The position numbers and the translations under genes are program-made. This document shows positions 28,072 through 36,254 of a stretch of DNA of 64,000 nucleotides, piece by piece; positions within the stretch are counted from its first letter, which is position 1, and each line of letters begins with the position of its first letter. Below the pieces are notes generated by a model. That model was given only the letters and a program-made list of their open reading frames with translations, was not told where the DNA came from and did no database searches. Origin of the DNA: Verrucomicrobiales bacterium (GTDB lineage Bacteria > Verrucomicrobiota > Verrucomicrobiia > Verrucomicrobiales > DEV007). The stretch spans positions 49,696 through 113,695 of the forward strand of contig JAEUHH010000028.1 of assembly GCA_016795505.1 (NCBI GenBank), written 5' to 3'.

Positions 28072-28707
28072 TTAGTTCCAGATCAACACCCGGACCGGCG
28101 TCGGATTATAGGCGTTGCACGGATTGTTGAGCTGGGGACAGTTGCTGATCAGCGCGATGACATCGCGTTCCGCACGCATCTCGACATAGCGACCGGGCGC
28201 GGAGATGCCGTCGGCAAAGGTGAGTCGGCCGTCGGGCGTGACCGGGACATTCATGAAGAAATTGATGTTGCAGGTGATGTCCCGCTTGCCCATCCCGTGT
28301 CCCCACTCCGTCACGCCGCAGAGGAAGCTGTCGCGGCAGGCGTGCATGTGCTCCTTTTCGAGGGCGTAACGCATCGTGTTGCTCTCGCGCGAGCAGGCCC
28401 CGCCCAGGGTGTCGTGCCGGCCACAGGTGTCGGCCACGATCGTCAGCAGCACGTCGCCGCCGGTCGACAGCAGGCGGCTGCCGGTGGTGAGGTAGAGATT
28501 CCGCTGCGCCCGGATGGTGTCGCACGCGCTGTAGCGGTTGGCGGGGTCGTGGGCATCGTAGAAAAGGGTGTCCGCCGCCTGGTTTCCTTCCAGATCGACG
28601 ATGCGGAAGGTCTGGCCGGCCCGGATCTCGTGAATCCAGTGGTCGCCGGCCAGTACGACCTCGTCGTGACAGGCTTCGGTGGGGTTCCGGTCGCTTTCGG
28701 TGAGCAT
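28072..28707 (-). CDS. DUF1989 protein (urea carboxylase-associated protein 2 / carboxyguanidine deiminase subunit)
   Basis: A 211-residue protein. DUF1989 features are [45 protein letters not shown], the metal-site region [29 protein letters not shown], and [17 protein letters not shown]. In characterised bacteria, this protein and its partner form a heteromeric carboxyguanidine deiminase that makes allophanate. It lies 27 bases before the carboxylase gene and 11 bases after the partner gene, in one operon. Confidence 0.88.
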   Translation of the reverse strand: MLTESDRNPTEACHDEVVLAGDHWIHEIRAGQTFRIVDLEGNQAADTLFYDAHDPANRYSACDTIRAQRNLYLTTGSRLLSTGGDVLLTIVADTCGRHDTLGGACSRESNTMRYALEKEHMHACRDSFLCGVTEWGHGMGKRDITCNINFFMNVPVTPDGRLTFADGISAPGRYVEMRAERDVIALISNCPQLNNPCNAYNPTPVRVLIWN

Positions 28708-28718
28708 GACGGGAAAAA

Positions 28719-29462
28719 TCAGCCGCGGAGGCGGTAATAGGTTTCGGTGTTCAGGTAGGCCCGCCCGTTTTCAGAACGGGAAAGCCGACAGGGATCGTCC
28801 GGACCGGCTGGCTCGCCGTCGAGGACTTCCAGCCGCACCGGACCGGGCGCGTAGGTGGTGGCGGGATCGAGTGGATGCGGGCAGGTGTTCAGCACGACGA
28901 GCGTCCGCATTTCAAAGCGCAGCTCGACCGAGTCTCCGGCGCGGGCGCCCGCGGTGACGAAGCTGAGCGCACCCGCCTCGTCGGCCACCACCCGGCTGAA
29001 CCAGTTCAGATTTGGCACCAGATCGCGCGGACCGAGGCCCCACTTGGCCAGTTCGATGAGGAAATTGTCCCGGCCGTTGCGGTAGAAGTCGTTCCGGCAC
29101 GCCTGATAGGTCCCGTTCTCGCCATATTGGGCCCGGATCATCGCCGCATCGGTGCAGCCGCAGACGGTGTCATGCCAGCCGCGGGTGTCGCTGACGATGG
29201 AGCAAAGGATCCGCCCCATGTCCGAATGCACGCAGAGCGGAGCGGTGAGAAAGAACACGTGCTGCCCCTTCAGCGTGTCCGGCATGTTGTACCGCTCGAC
29301 CGGCTGGTCGGCATTGTAGAGCAGCATGGAGACATTGGCGCTCCCCGTGAGATCGGTCATCCGCAGCCGCTTGCCGCGGCCGAGGACCTGCGACCACATG
29401 CCGCCGCCCTTGATTTCGGTGGTGTAAACGGGCTCTTCCATGGCGTGCTCAGCGTTTGGCAT
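28719..29462 (-). CDS. DUF1989 protein (urea carboxylase-associated protein 1 / carboxyguanidine deiminase subunit)
   Basis: The 247-residue partner of the previous gene: [49 protein letters not shown], then [25 protein letters not shown] and [14 protein letters not shown]. The start ATG at 29462 overlaps the regulator gene by 14 bases; ATG 29441 is an alternative with no overlap. Together with the neighbouring genes it forms a nitrogen-acquisition operon, and no transporter gene is visible within it. Confidence 0.88.
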   Translation of the reverse strand: MPNAEHAMEEPVYTTEIKGGGMWSQVLGRGKRLRMTDLTGSANVSMLLYNADQPVERYNMPDTLKGQHVFFLTAPLCVHSDMGRILCSIVSDTRGWHDTVCGCTDAAMIRAQYGENGTYQACRNDFYRNGRDNFLIELAKWGLGPRDLVPNLNWFSRVVADEAGALSFVTAGARAGDSVELRFEMRTLVVLNTCPHPLDPATTYAPGPVRLEVLDGEPAGPDDPCRLSRSENGRAYLNTETYYRLRG

Positions 29463-29940
29463 CCGACGGCAGGGGATGGATCGGGGGCATCAGCATCGAC
29501 ATCATCACGAGGCGCCCCGATTTGACGCCCTTGCAGGTGATCAGCTTGTCAGCGATCAGCTTGAGCCGCCGGGCCGGTCCCTGGACGAGGATGACCTCCA
29601 TGGTGTGATTCTGCTCCAGCAGGATGTGCTGCGAGCTGATCACCTCGTTGATGTGCTCCCGCTCGATGGACGCGAGCTGCTGGAGTAGTCCGGGTTTCGA
29701 CTCGTCGTAAAAGAGCGTGATGGTGCCCGCCATCATCTCGCTGCCGCGCTGCTTGTAGTGTTCGATGAGGCTGGCATTGATCATCTCCGCGACCGCCTGC
29801 GAGCGGTTGGTGAAGCCGCGGGCCTTCACCAGATTGTCCAGCTCGCGGTAAACCGCGGCCGGGAGCGAGATGCTGATGCGTTTGACGCCTTTTTCCACTG
29901 GAGTGAGGAGGTTGGGAGTTTCGACGAAATGACGTAGCAC
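29449..29940 (-). CDS. NikR-like ribbon-helix-helix regulator
   Basis: A 163-residue protein. The N-terminal RHH domain is KRISISLPAAVYRELDNLVKARGFTNRSQAVAEMINASL; the C-terminal domain has the NikR/ACT layout (GTITLFYDESKPGLLQQLASIEREHINEVISSQHILLEQNHTMEVILVQG). By hand alignment with E. coli NikR, only the His87 equivalent (SSQH) of the four nickel ligands is kept; His89 is Leu, Cys95 is Thr and His76 aligns with Arg. So nickel sensing is doubtful. The start is ambiguous: GTG at 29940 or GTG at 29898. It heads the guanidine/urea operon and probably regulates it. Confidence 0.8.
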   Translation of the reverse strand: MLRHFVETPNLLTPVEKGVKRISISLPAAVYRELDNLVKARGFTNRSQAVAEMINASLIEHYKQRGSEMMAGTITLFYDESKPGLLQQLASIEREHINEVISSQHILLEQNHTMEVILVQGPARRLKLIADKLITCKGVKSGRLVMMSMLMPPIHPLPSDAKR

Positions 29941-30025
29941 CCGCCGTGCCGGGGCGTAATCACTTTTTCCGAAATCGTATTACCATTGGGCCGCATTCAT
30001 CCCATCCGGGGCCGGCGGGGATTCC

Positions 30026-30069
30026 GATGAAACAGGGTTGGATCGCCGATCAAACAGGGTTGGATCGGA
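30026..30069. repeat. 22-bp phased repeat, copy D (two units, same core orientation)
   Basis: Units are at 30026-30047 (GATGAAACAGGGTTGGATCG...) and 30048-30069 (GATCAAACAGGGTTGGATCG...). Adjacent units are nearly identical. The second unit encodes the last residues (RSNPV) and the stop codon of the TPR protein gene on the minus strand. Confidence 0.9.
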
Positions 30070-31744
30070 AATCGCGGCCTTCCCTGGCCACCGTGCCAAG
30101 GGCGGAGGCGGCACGGGCGATCGGGTCGGCCCAGTCTCCGGGCCGGCTTTGGCGGAACAGGCGCATGGTCGGATACCAAGGGGAGTCTTCCCTGTTCATC
30201 TGGTAACGCCAGTCGGGCGGTGAGGAAATCAGTGTCCACACGGGCCGCCCCAGCGCTCCGGCGAGGTGGGCCACGGCGGTGTCGACCGTGATCACGAGAT
30301 CGAGTTGGCAGATGGCGGCGGCCGTATCGGCGAAATCTGAGAGATGGGGAGCGAGATCCTCCGCCGGCACGGGTGACGGTTCGAGTTGGGCCGCCGCCTC
30401 ACCCAGTTGGAGGCTGAAAAAGGTGGCCATGTCTCCGGTGGCGGCAAACAGGGGAGCCAGTGCCCCGAGAGTGAGCGAGCGGCGGCGATCGAACCGCTGG
30501 CGCGGCTGTCCCGCCCACACCAGGCCGATGCGAAGACGCGAAGACAATCCGAAACGCTGTCGCCAGGCCTCCAGCACCGCGGGCGGCGGAGACAGATAGG
30601 GAACCGTAGCGGGAATGTCGGCCATTCTGTTTCCCAGTGCCAAAGGAAGGCTGGAAAGGGGCACGTGGAAGTCGAAGGCCGGCAGCGATCCGCCCTCCGT
30701 GACAAAGTCATCGACGCCGGGGATCGACTCCTGGAGCCGGCGCAGGGCCGGACGGCAGCCGAGCACGACCCGCATCCCGCTGTCCGCCAACAACGGCAGG
30801 TAACGGGAAAACTGGATGATGTCGCCGTATCCCTGATCGCTCCAGACGAACAGGGTCTTTCCCGGCTGGCGTGTCCCATCCCAACGGGGTTGGGCAAAAG
30901 GGGGGCGTCCGGCTTGAACCGGATCGAGCCGGGCGCGCCACTCGTATTCGGGCCAGCCTTCGGCGAACCGGCCGGCGAGCAGCAGGGTCTGGGCGAGATT
31001 GAGATGGGCTTCGGCGTCGTCGGGTGTGAGGGCGATGGCCTGGCGCAGGGAGGCCACCGAGCCGTCGATGTCGCCCAGACTGCGCTGCACCACGCCGAGA
31101 TTGTTGTGGGCGACGGCGAGACGGGGATCGAGCGCGACCGCGCGTTGGTGGCAGTCGAGGGCTTCCTCGAACCGATCGAGATGGGACAGGCTGACACCGA
31201 GATGGGTGTGGGCGATGGCCAGGTCGGCACGCAGGGCGATGGCCTGTCGATGGGCGGCGGCGGCCTCCTCCGGGCGGCCGTCGCGGTCGAGCGCGATGCC
31301 GAGATGGGTGTGGTATTCGGCTGCTTCTGGATTCAGTTCCACGGCTCTGCGGAAGGCCTCGACCGCGGCCCTGGCATCGCTTTGCTGGAGCAGGGCGGCA
31401 CCCAGTTGGTGGGCGACATCGGCCCGTGTGGGCGCCAAGTCCGCGGCCCGCTGGCAGGAGGCGACAGCCTGGTCAATCTGCCCGGTCGCGCGGAGGGCGG
31501 CGGCGAGATTCACGTGGTAGCCGGCGCGATCCGGCGCTGAGGTGATGGCTTGGTTGAAACGATCGATCGCGGCAGTGAGGTTGACTTGTTGCAGCGCGAG
31601 CAGCCCGAGTTGGTGGAGGGACTCGGCATGACCAGGGAGCTGGCCAAGGACTTGGTGAAAGACCGCCTCGGCCTCCGTCCAGTGGCCCGCGGCGGCCTTT
31701 TCGCGGGCCAGCGCGACGGCTTGCTGGAAGGTCATCTCGGCCAT
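30050..31744 (-). CDS. TPR-repeat protein with GT9-like glycosyltransferase domain
   Basis: A 564-residue protein. Residues about 1-275 are tetratricopeptide repeats of the ...A.a.y..Al...P...a...L type (for example GQLPGHAESLHQLGLLALQQ, NPEAAEYHTHLGIALDRDGRPEEA). Residues about 290-550 form a GT-B-like domain: WSDQGYGDIIQFSRYLPLLADSGMRVVLGC, RIGLVWAGQPRQRFDRRRSL and ITVDTAVAHLAGALGRPVWTLI. This is the layout of bacterial O-GlcNAc-transferase-like or heptosyltransferase-like proteins. The C-terminus is formed by the repeat copy at 30026-30069, including its stop. It converges on nothing nearby; folA follows upstream. Confidence 0.85.
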   Translation of the reverse strand: MAEMTFQQAVALAREKAAAGHWTEAEAVFHQVLGQLPGHAESLHQLGLLALQQVNLTAAIDRFNQAITSAPDRAGYHVNLAAALRATGQIDQAVASCQRAADLAPTRADVAHQLGAALLQQSDARAAVEAFRRAVELNPEAAEYHTHLGIALDRDGRPEEAAAAHRQAIALRADLAIAHTHLGVSLSHLDRFEEALDCHQRAVALDPRLAVAHNNLGVVQRSLGDIDGSVASLRQAIALTPDDAEAHLNLAQTLLLAGRFAEGWPEYEWRARLDPVQAGRPPFAQPRWDGTRQPGKTLFVWSDQGYGDIIQFSRYLPLLADSGMRVVLGCRPALRRLQESIPGVDDFVTEGGSLPAFDFHVPLSSLPLALGNRMADIPATVPYLSPPPAVLEAWRQRFGLSSRLRIGLVWAGQPRQRFDRRRSLTLGALAPLFAATGDMATFFSLQLGEAAAQLEPSPVPAEDLAPHLSDFADTAAAICQLDLVITVDTAVAHLAGALGRPVWTLISSPPDWRYQMNREDSPWYPTMRLFRQSRPGDWADPIARAASALGTVAREGRDFRSNPV

Positions 31745-31780
31745 GGGAGGGGATGGGACGCCAGTTTTTCCCGCCGGCGA

Positions 31781-32254
31781 TCAGCCGTTGCGGCGCGCGT
31801 AGCGGCGCAATTCGAATTCCGGCTGCCGGTCGAGCAATTCGACGAGATCGAAGGCATCTTCGAAGGCCGGCAAGTAGGTGTCGCCCTGATGGGGCTCGAA
31901 CACGTAGCTGAGCAGCACCTCGTCGCAGAGCGGAAGCCACTGGCGGAAGATCTCGGCGCCGCCGATGATGAAAACCGGATCGCCGAGCGCGCGCAGCGAC
32001 TCGGGATCGGCCGACTCCAGCCGCTCGAAGCCGGTGGGCAACTCGTCCGCACCGAGAGATCGGCTCAGCACGAGATTGCGGCGTCCGGGCAGAGGTTTGC
32101 CGCCGAGGGAATCCATCGTTTTGCGTCCCATCACGATGGGATGGCCGAGGGTGAGGCGCTTGAACCATTTCAAGTCTTCCGGCAGGCGCCACGGCAGATC
32201 GCCATCGCGTCCGATGACGCGGTTGCTGGACATGGCGACGATGGCTTTGAGCAT
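31781..32254 (-). CDS. folA: Dihydrofolate reductase
   Basis: Reduces dihydrofolate using NADPH. A 157-residue protein with family motifs: LKAIVAMSSNRVIGRDGDLPWRLPEDLKWFKRLTLGHPIVMGRKTMDSLG (NADPH and substrate sites) and FIIGGAEIFRQWLPLCDEVLLSYV. It lies 48 bases downstream of the thyA gene on the same strand, the usual thyA-folA pairing that couples dTMP synthesis to folate recycling. Confidence 0.96.
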   Translation of the reverse strand: MLKAIVAMSSNRVIGRDGDLPWRLPEDLKWFKRLTLGHPIVMGRKTMDSLGGKPLPGRRNLVLSRSLGADELPTGFERLESADPESLRALGDPVFIIGGAEIFRQWLPLCDEVLLSYVFEPHQGDTYLPAFEDAFDLVELLDRQPEFELRRYARRNG

Positions 32255-32302
32255 GGCGGGGGGAATGGGGCCGCGGGGACGAATGGTTTTAGTTTTCCGG
32301 CA

Positions 32303-33106
32303 TCAAACGGCGATGGGCGCCTTGATGGCTGGATGGGGATCGTAGCCGGTGAGGGTGAAATCCTCGTAGCGGAAGCCGTCGATGGTTTTCACGTCGGGGT
32401 TGAGCTGCATCTGCGGCAGGGGTCGCGGCTCGCGGGTGAGCTGGAGTCGGGCCTGGGCGAGGTGATTTTGGTACAAATGAAGGTCGCCAAAGGTGTGGAC
32501 GAATTCACCGGGCTTCAGGTCGCAGACCTGGGCCATCATCAGGGTGAGCAGGGCATAGGAGGCGATGTTGAAGGGCACGCCGAGGAACAGGTCGGCGCTG
32601 CGCTGGTAGAGCTGGCAACTCAACTCGCCCGCGGTCGTATCGACGTAAAATTGAAAGAGCGTGTGACACGGCGGCAGGGCCATGTGGGGCACGTCGACAG
32701 GATTCCACGCGCTGACGATGTGCCGGCGGCTGTCCGGGCGCGTCCGGATCGACTCCACCAGGGCGGCGATCTGGTCGATCGGTGCCGCTCCCGGAGCGCC
32801 CTCCCACCGGCGCCATTGTTTGCCGTAGACCGGCCCGAGGTCGCCGTTTTCATCGGCCCACTCGTCCCAGATGGTCACGCCATGGTCGCGGAGGTAGGCG
32901 ATGTTGGTGTCGCCATTCAGGAACCAGAGCAGCTCGTGGATGATGGAGCGCAGATGCAGCTTTTTCGTGGTGACGAGGGGAAAGCCCTCCCGCAGATCGA
33001 AGCGGGCCTGCGCACCGAAGACGCCGAGGGTGCCGGTGCCGGTGCGATCGTCGCGCGGCTTTCCCCGGTCGAGCACGAGTTGGAGGAGACGATGATATTC
33101 CTGCAT
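32303..33106 (-). CDS. thyA: Thymidylate synthase
   Basis: Converts dUMP to dTMP using methylene-tetrahydrofolate. Its 267 residues match the family. The start is the ATG at 33106 ([31 protein letters not shown]), although the frame is open to 33352. Signatures are [27 protein letters not shown], the catalytic Cys in [13 protein letters not shown], and [22 protein letters not shown]. It is followed by folA. Confidence 0.97.
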   Translation of the reverse strand: MQEYHRLLQLVLDRGKPRDDRTGTGTLGVFGAQARFDLREGFPLVTTKKLHLRSIIHELLWFLNGDTNIAYLRDHGVTIWDEWADENGDLGPVYGKQWRRWEGAPGAAPIDQIAALVESIRTRPDSRRHIVSAWNPVDVPHMALPPCHTLFQFYVDTTAGELSCQLYQRSADLFLGVPFNIASYALLTLMMAQVCDLKPGEFVHTFGDLHLYQNHLAQARLQLTREPRPLPQMQLNPDVKTIDGFRYEDFTLTGYDPHPAIKAPIAV

Positions 33107-33159
33107 GGGAGGGAGACGGAATGGCCGGGAACGTGGCGGGCGGGAGCCCGGAAGGCAAC

Positions 33160-33206
33160 GGGAAAGAAAAAGGCCGATCTCCCGGCGGGGGGAGAGCGGC
33201 CCTTTG
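33160..33206 (-). terminator. Intrinsic terminator after the small anchored protein gene
   Basis: GGCCGCTCTCCCCCC ... GGGAGATCGGCC forms a stem on the minus strand, followed by TTTTTC. It lies about 30 bases beyond the stop of the gene at 33234. Confidence 0.75.
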
Positions 33207-33233
33207 TAACGAAAGCGGAGGAATCGATCCGGC

Positions 33234-33674
33234 TTACTTCTGCGAAGCGGCCTCGGCCTTTTCCTGCAGGTTCTTGAACATGCTGGAGTCGACATCGTCC
33301 GCGGTGCCGGGCTGGCCGTCCTTGCCGGGCGAGCTGACCTTGATGGAGCCATCGGGGTTCTGGCTGATGATCATCGGTTGCTGGGCAATATCGACAATCT
33401 TGCCTTCCTTGATGAACTGTGCCAAATCCTGCTGTCCGGCCCCACCAGGGATCTTGAAATTCTGGAGTGCGGTGGCCCAGGCTTCGTTGGTGGGTTCGAC
33501 CTTGGCGTCGGGATTCTGACGCTGATATTCGGCAATGGCCGTCTCGACGGCGAAGGCGATGCCGGCGTTGCCAGCCTGCATGCCATATTTCATTCCGAAG
33601 AACACACAGCCCCCGATGCCGATGGCGCCGAGGACCAAAACGACGATGATAGCGATGACGCAGCCTTTTTTCAT
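33234..33674 (-). CDS. Small membrane-anchored hypothetical protein
   Basis: A 146-residue protein starting [27 protein letters not shown], an N-terminal membrane helix. The soluble part ([25 protein letters not shown] ... [17 protein letters not shown]) resembles pseudopilins: a helical N-terminal half and a Gly/Asp-rich '[11 protein letters not shown]' near the end. It lacks the class III cleavage site, so it is not clearly a pilin. It has its own terminator. Function unknown. Confidence 0.65.
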   Translation of the reverse strand: MKKGCVIAIIVVLVLGAIGIGGCVFFGMKYGMQAGNAGIAFAVETAIAEYQRQNPDAKVEPTNEAWATALQNFKIPGGAGQQDLAQFIKEGKIVDIAQQPMIISQNPDGSIKVSSPGKDGQPGTADDVDSSMFKNLQEKAEAASQK

Positions 33675-33714
33675 GGTGAGGCGAGGGTAACGAGATCAGG
33701 CATGGGACGCAAGC

Positions 33715-34119
33715 TCAATCGCCCGGACGCACCCGGCCGCGCTGGCTTTTCTTTTCGGACCGGTGGCGTTTGTCCCGGAGCATTTCAGCCTTTTCCCCGG
33801 CTGAGCGGCGACGCTTTTGGTAGCGCTTTTTGGCCCGGAGCCGGGCTTTTTCGGCTTTTCGGGCCAGCTCAGCCGCTTCGAGCCGGTCGCACAACCGCAC
33901 CCGCGCGAGATGGCGGTTGGCGGACTGGGATCGGGCCTCCTGGCATTGGATCTCGATGCCGGTGGGACGGTGGGTCAGCGAGACGCAGGACGACGTTTTG
34001 TTGATTTTTTGGCCGCCGGGACCACTGCCACCGATGAAGCGCTCCTCCAGATCATCCTCGGAGATGCCCAGTCGCTCCATGCGCTCGGCAAGCGCGGTCT
34101 CTCGGGCAGGACGGGGCAT
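33715..34119 (-). CDS. arfB: ArfB/RF-1-domain peptidyl-tRNA hydrolase
   Basis: A ribosome-rescue factor. A 134-residue protein with the GGQ catalytic motif in RFIGGSGPGGQKINKTSSCVSLTHRPTGIEIQCQEARSQSANRHLARVRLCDRLE. The Lys/Arg-rich C-terminal tail (AKKRYQKRRRSAGEKAEMLRDKRHRSEKKSQRGRVRPGD) is the type that enters the mRNA tunnel. It probably releases nascent peptides from stalled ribosomes. Whether it corresponds to ArfB or to a related RF-like protein is uncertain. Confidence 0.85.
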   Translation of the reverse strand: MPRPARETALAERMERLGISEDDLEERFIGGSGPGGQKINKTSSCVSLTHRPTGIEIQCQEARSQSANRHLARVRLCDRLEAAELARKAEKARLRAKKRYQKRRRSAGEKAEMLRDKRHRSEKKSQRGRVRPGD

Positions 34120-34208
34120 GATCGAAGGGGGACGGTAGGTAAAAATCGAACGGAGTGCCCGTGCCGTGTTCTAAGGAAGGGTCAAAGCCATTCGTTTTCG
34201 AAGCAGGC

Positions 34209-34234
34209 GAACCGGCCGGACTGGGCAGAACTGA
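34209..34234. repeat. Short intergenic motif CCGGACTGGGC-GAACTGA
   Basis: GAACCGGCCGGACTGGGCAG... lies between the divergent arfB and the gene at 34335. It pairs with 11578-11600. Confidence 0.45.
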
Positions 34235-34334
34235 ATCATAAATGAGAAATCAGGAATGTTCAAATAAAGGCCTGTTTTGGTGGACCTCCGGTCGAATCGT
34301 GTTAAAATTTTGAAATTTTCCCCAATTGAGTCGC

Positions 34335-36146
34335 ATGATTGCCAAAAATAGGAACTACCGGAGAGCCGCCGCGTCGGCCTCTTGTCGAGCAGGCGTCGTG
34401 GTTGCCCTCTGGGGTGTCATTTCCCTCCCTCTGGAGGCCCAGGACACCGTCACGAATCCGGCAGCCGCCTCGGGAATGACCTCCGGCCTGCCCGGAGTCT
34501 CAACGGCCCGGCAAGCCGAATTGATGCAAGTGCGCGCCCGCGCCCAAGCAGCTCGTCCTGAAGCCGAGCGCGCGGCGATGGAGCGGTCGGCCGAAGATGC
34601 CCTGGCCAAGAAATCGCAGCAGCAAATGATCGACGAAGCGCGGGCGATCCGCGAAATGAAGGATCAAGCCTCCCGTCAACTGGAGCACCAGAAAGCGGCG
34701 GCGGCCTACCGGGGTGTTTCCTCCGGTGAAATGAACTCTTGGGCGGATGATTCCGGCCGGGTCAAAGTGGAACGCGGTGTCCCGCCGGAAGTGCTGGCCA
34801 ATCTGCCGCCCGAGGAAGAGGAACCCCTCGTGGAAGAAGAGGAAGGTGGCTTCAATCCATTCAAAGCGCCGAAAAAAGCCATGCAGGGCGTGGCTCGAGC
34901 CGCCGGAGGTGCCACGGGCGCCGTGGCCGGCGCGGCAAAGAAGGGTGTTTCCTGGATTCCGGGACTCGGCAAGGATGACGAGGTGGAAACCGGCCTGACG
35001 GCGACACCCCGCTCAGCGGAAGCCGCCGCTGCGATCGAAGAGGACAAGCCCGGGATGTTCAGCCGACTTCCTCTGGTAGGCGGGCGGAATCGTGACGCTG
35101 CCGAGCCGTCCCCCACCGTTTCGGAGCCGGCGCCTGCCGGAGAGGAAAAGAAGGGCTTCGTCCGGGGCCTGACCTCGCGCATTCCCTTTGTCGGCGGTGA
35201 TGACGAGGAAGCGCCCGCAACCGAGGCCCCGGCCCCCGCTCCGATGGTGACCTCGCCGAATCCCTATGCCGATCCCGCCACGGCGATGGCTCCAGCCACC
35301 CAGCCGGCTGCGACCGAGGAAGCGGCAGAGGGCGGGTTCATGAAAAAGCTGCCCCTGATCGGCGGGAAGAAGCCGGACGGAGTGCCACCCACTCTTGGCG
35401 TGGTCGGTCCGGTGGCACCTGCTGCCTCCGATCTGCCGCCAGAGGCTGAGGAAAAGCCGGGCATGCTCGGCGGGTTCAAGAATTTCGTCGGCAAGGTCGT
35501 GCCGGGCGGCGGGAATCGCTCAGACGGGCTCGCCTCGAGCAGCGGCCCGATCGACGCCAGTCTTTTCCCTCAGGAAAACGACCCCGAAAAACTCATGGCC
35601 GATCCCTCGGCGGGCGGTGAGAAAAAGAAGCTCTTCAAGTTGCCCGACCTCCCCGAAGTCTCGATGCCGTCCATCCCGACCATCGCCGCAGCCGAGCCGA
35701 AGCAGCCGCTTCCCAAGAAGACGTTCACGCCGACGTCTTTTGTCGTCAGCCGCGACGGCGCCCAGTTCATGCGTTTCGGAGCGGGAACCCTCGGTTCCGA
35801 CGCCCAGACACTCCGGGCCGGCACGGTGGTCACCAAGACCAAACATGGCGACGAATGGAGCACCATCCAGCTCGCCGACGGTTCCACCGGAATCATCCGA
35901 AACAGCGACCTCGGCTCGGGTGGCGGCGCACCCGCTCCGGCGCTGGCTCCCATGGCTGGTCCCGTGGGAGGCGGTGGCTTGGCGACGGCCTCGGCGGATC
36001 GCCCGGCCCGGATCACCTCTCCCGTTTCGGCGACCGGCGCCGGCATCAGCGATGTTCCCGGACCTCCGGTCAGCCTGCCCAGCTCCAGCCTCTCGGGCGG
36101 AGGAGCGATCCCGCCGGCCAGTACGGTGGTCCCGCCCATTCCGTGA
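34335..36146 (+). CDS. Secreted repetitive protein with C-terminal SH3-like domain
   Basis: A 603-residue protein starting at the ATG at 34335 with a long signal (NYRRAAASASCRAGVVVALWGVISLPLEA). Residues about 45-120 form an acidic/basic helix. Five imperfect repeats of the form 'F...LPLVGG' lie in Ala/Pro/Glu-rich linkers: GVSWIPGLGKDDE, GMFSRLPLVGGRN, TSRIPFVGGDDE, GFMKKLPLIGGKK and NFVGKVVPGGGN. The C-terminal domain (SFVVSRDGAQFMRFGAGTLGSDAQTLRAGTVVTKTKHGDEWSTIQLADGSTGIIRNSDLG) looks like an SH3 fold. It probably has a scaffold or peptidoglycan-binding role in the envelope. I know of no named family. Confidence 0.65.
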   Translation: MIAKNRNYRRAAASASCRAGVVVALWGVISLPLEAQDTVTNPAAASGMTSGLPGVSTARQAELMQVRARAQAARPEAERAAMERSAEDALAKKSQQQMIDEARAIREMKDQASRQLEHQKAAAAYRGVSSGEMNSWADDSGRVKVERGVPPEVLANLPPEEEEPLVEEEEGGFNPFKAPKKAMQGVARAAGGATGAVAGAAKKGVSWIPGLGKDDEVETGLTATPRSAEAAAAIEEDKPGMFSRLPLVGGRNRDAAEPSPTVSEPAPAGEEKKGFVRGLTSRIPFVGGDDEEAPATEAPAPAPMVTSPNPYADPATAMAPATQPAATEEAAEGGFMKKLPLIGGKKPDGVPPTLGVVGPVAPAASDLPPEAEEKPGMLGGFKNFVGKVVPGGGNRSDGLASSSGPIDASLFPQENDPEKLMADPSAGGEKKKLFKLPDLPEVSMPSIPTIAAAEPKQPLPKKTFTPTSFVVSRDGAQFMRFGAGTLGSDAQTLRAGTVVTKTKHGDEWSTIQLADGSTGIIRNSDLGSGGGAPAPALAPMAGPVGGGGLATASADRPARITSPVSATGAGISDVPGPPVSLPSSSLSGGGAIPPASTVVPPIP

Positions 36147-36254
36147 GGGCGGGAATCGTGGTCGCAGCAACTCCCCTGACCGCTTTTCACGAGGCCGGCC
36201 AGCTGTCTGGAATTGATTGCATGAGCCGGCAATCTTCGTAGGGTGGCGTCTTCC

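Noticed and set aside
26149..28737. Open frame of 862 codons on the plus strand, opposite the carboxylase
   Set aside because: Antisense to a well-supported gene; Arg/His/Gly-rich sequence with no family resemblance.
29941..30049. Guanidine-I (ykkC) or other riboswitch in front of the guanidine/urea operon
   Set aside because: No recognisable motif in this short region, which is mostly the repeat copy and the TPR gene end.
30843..30864. A GACGAACAGGGT core within the TPR gene
   Set aside because: Single core without a phased neighbour; likely chance.
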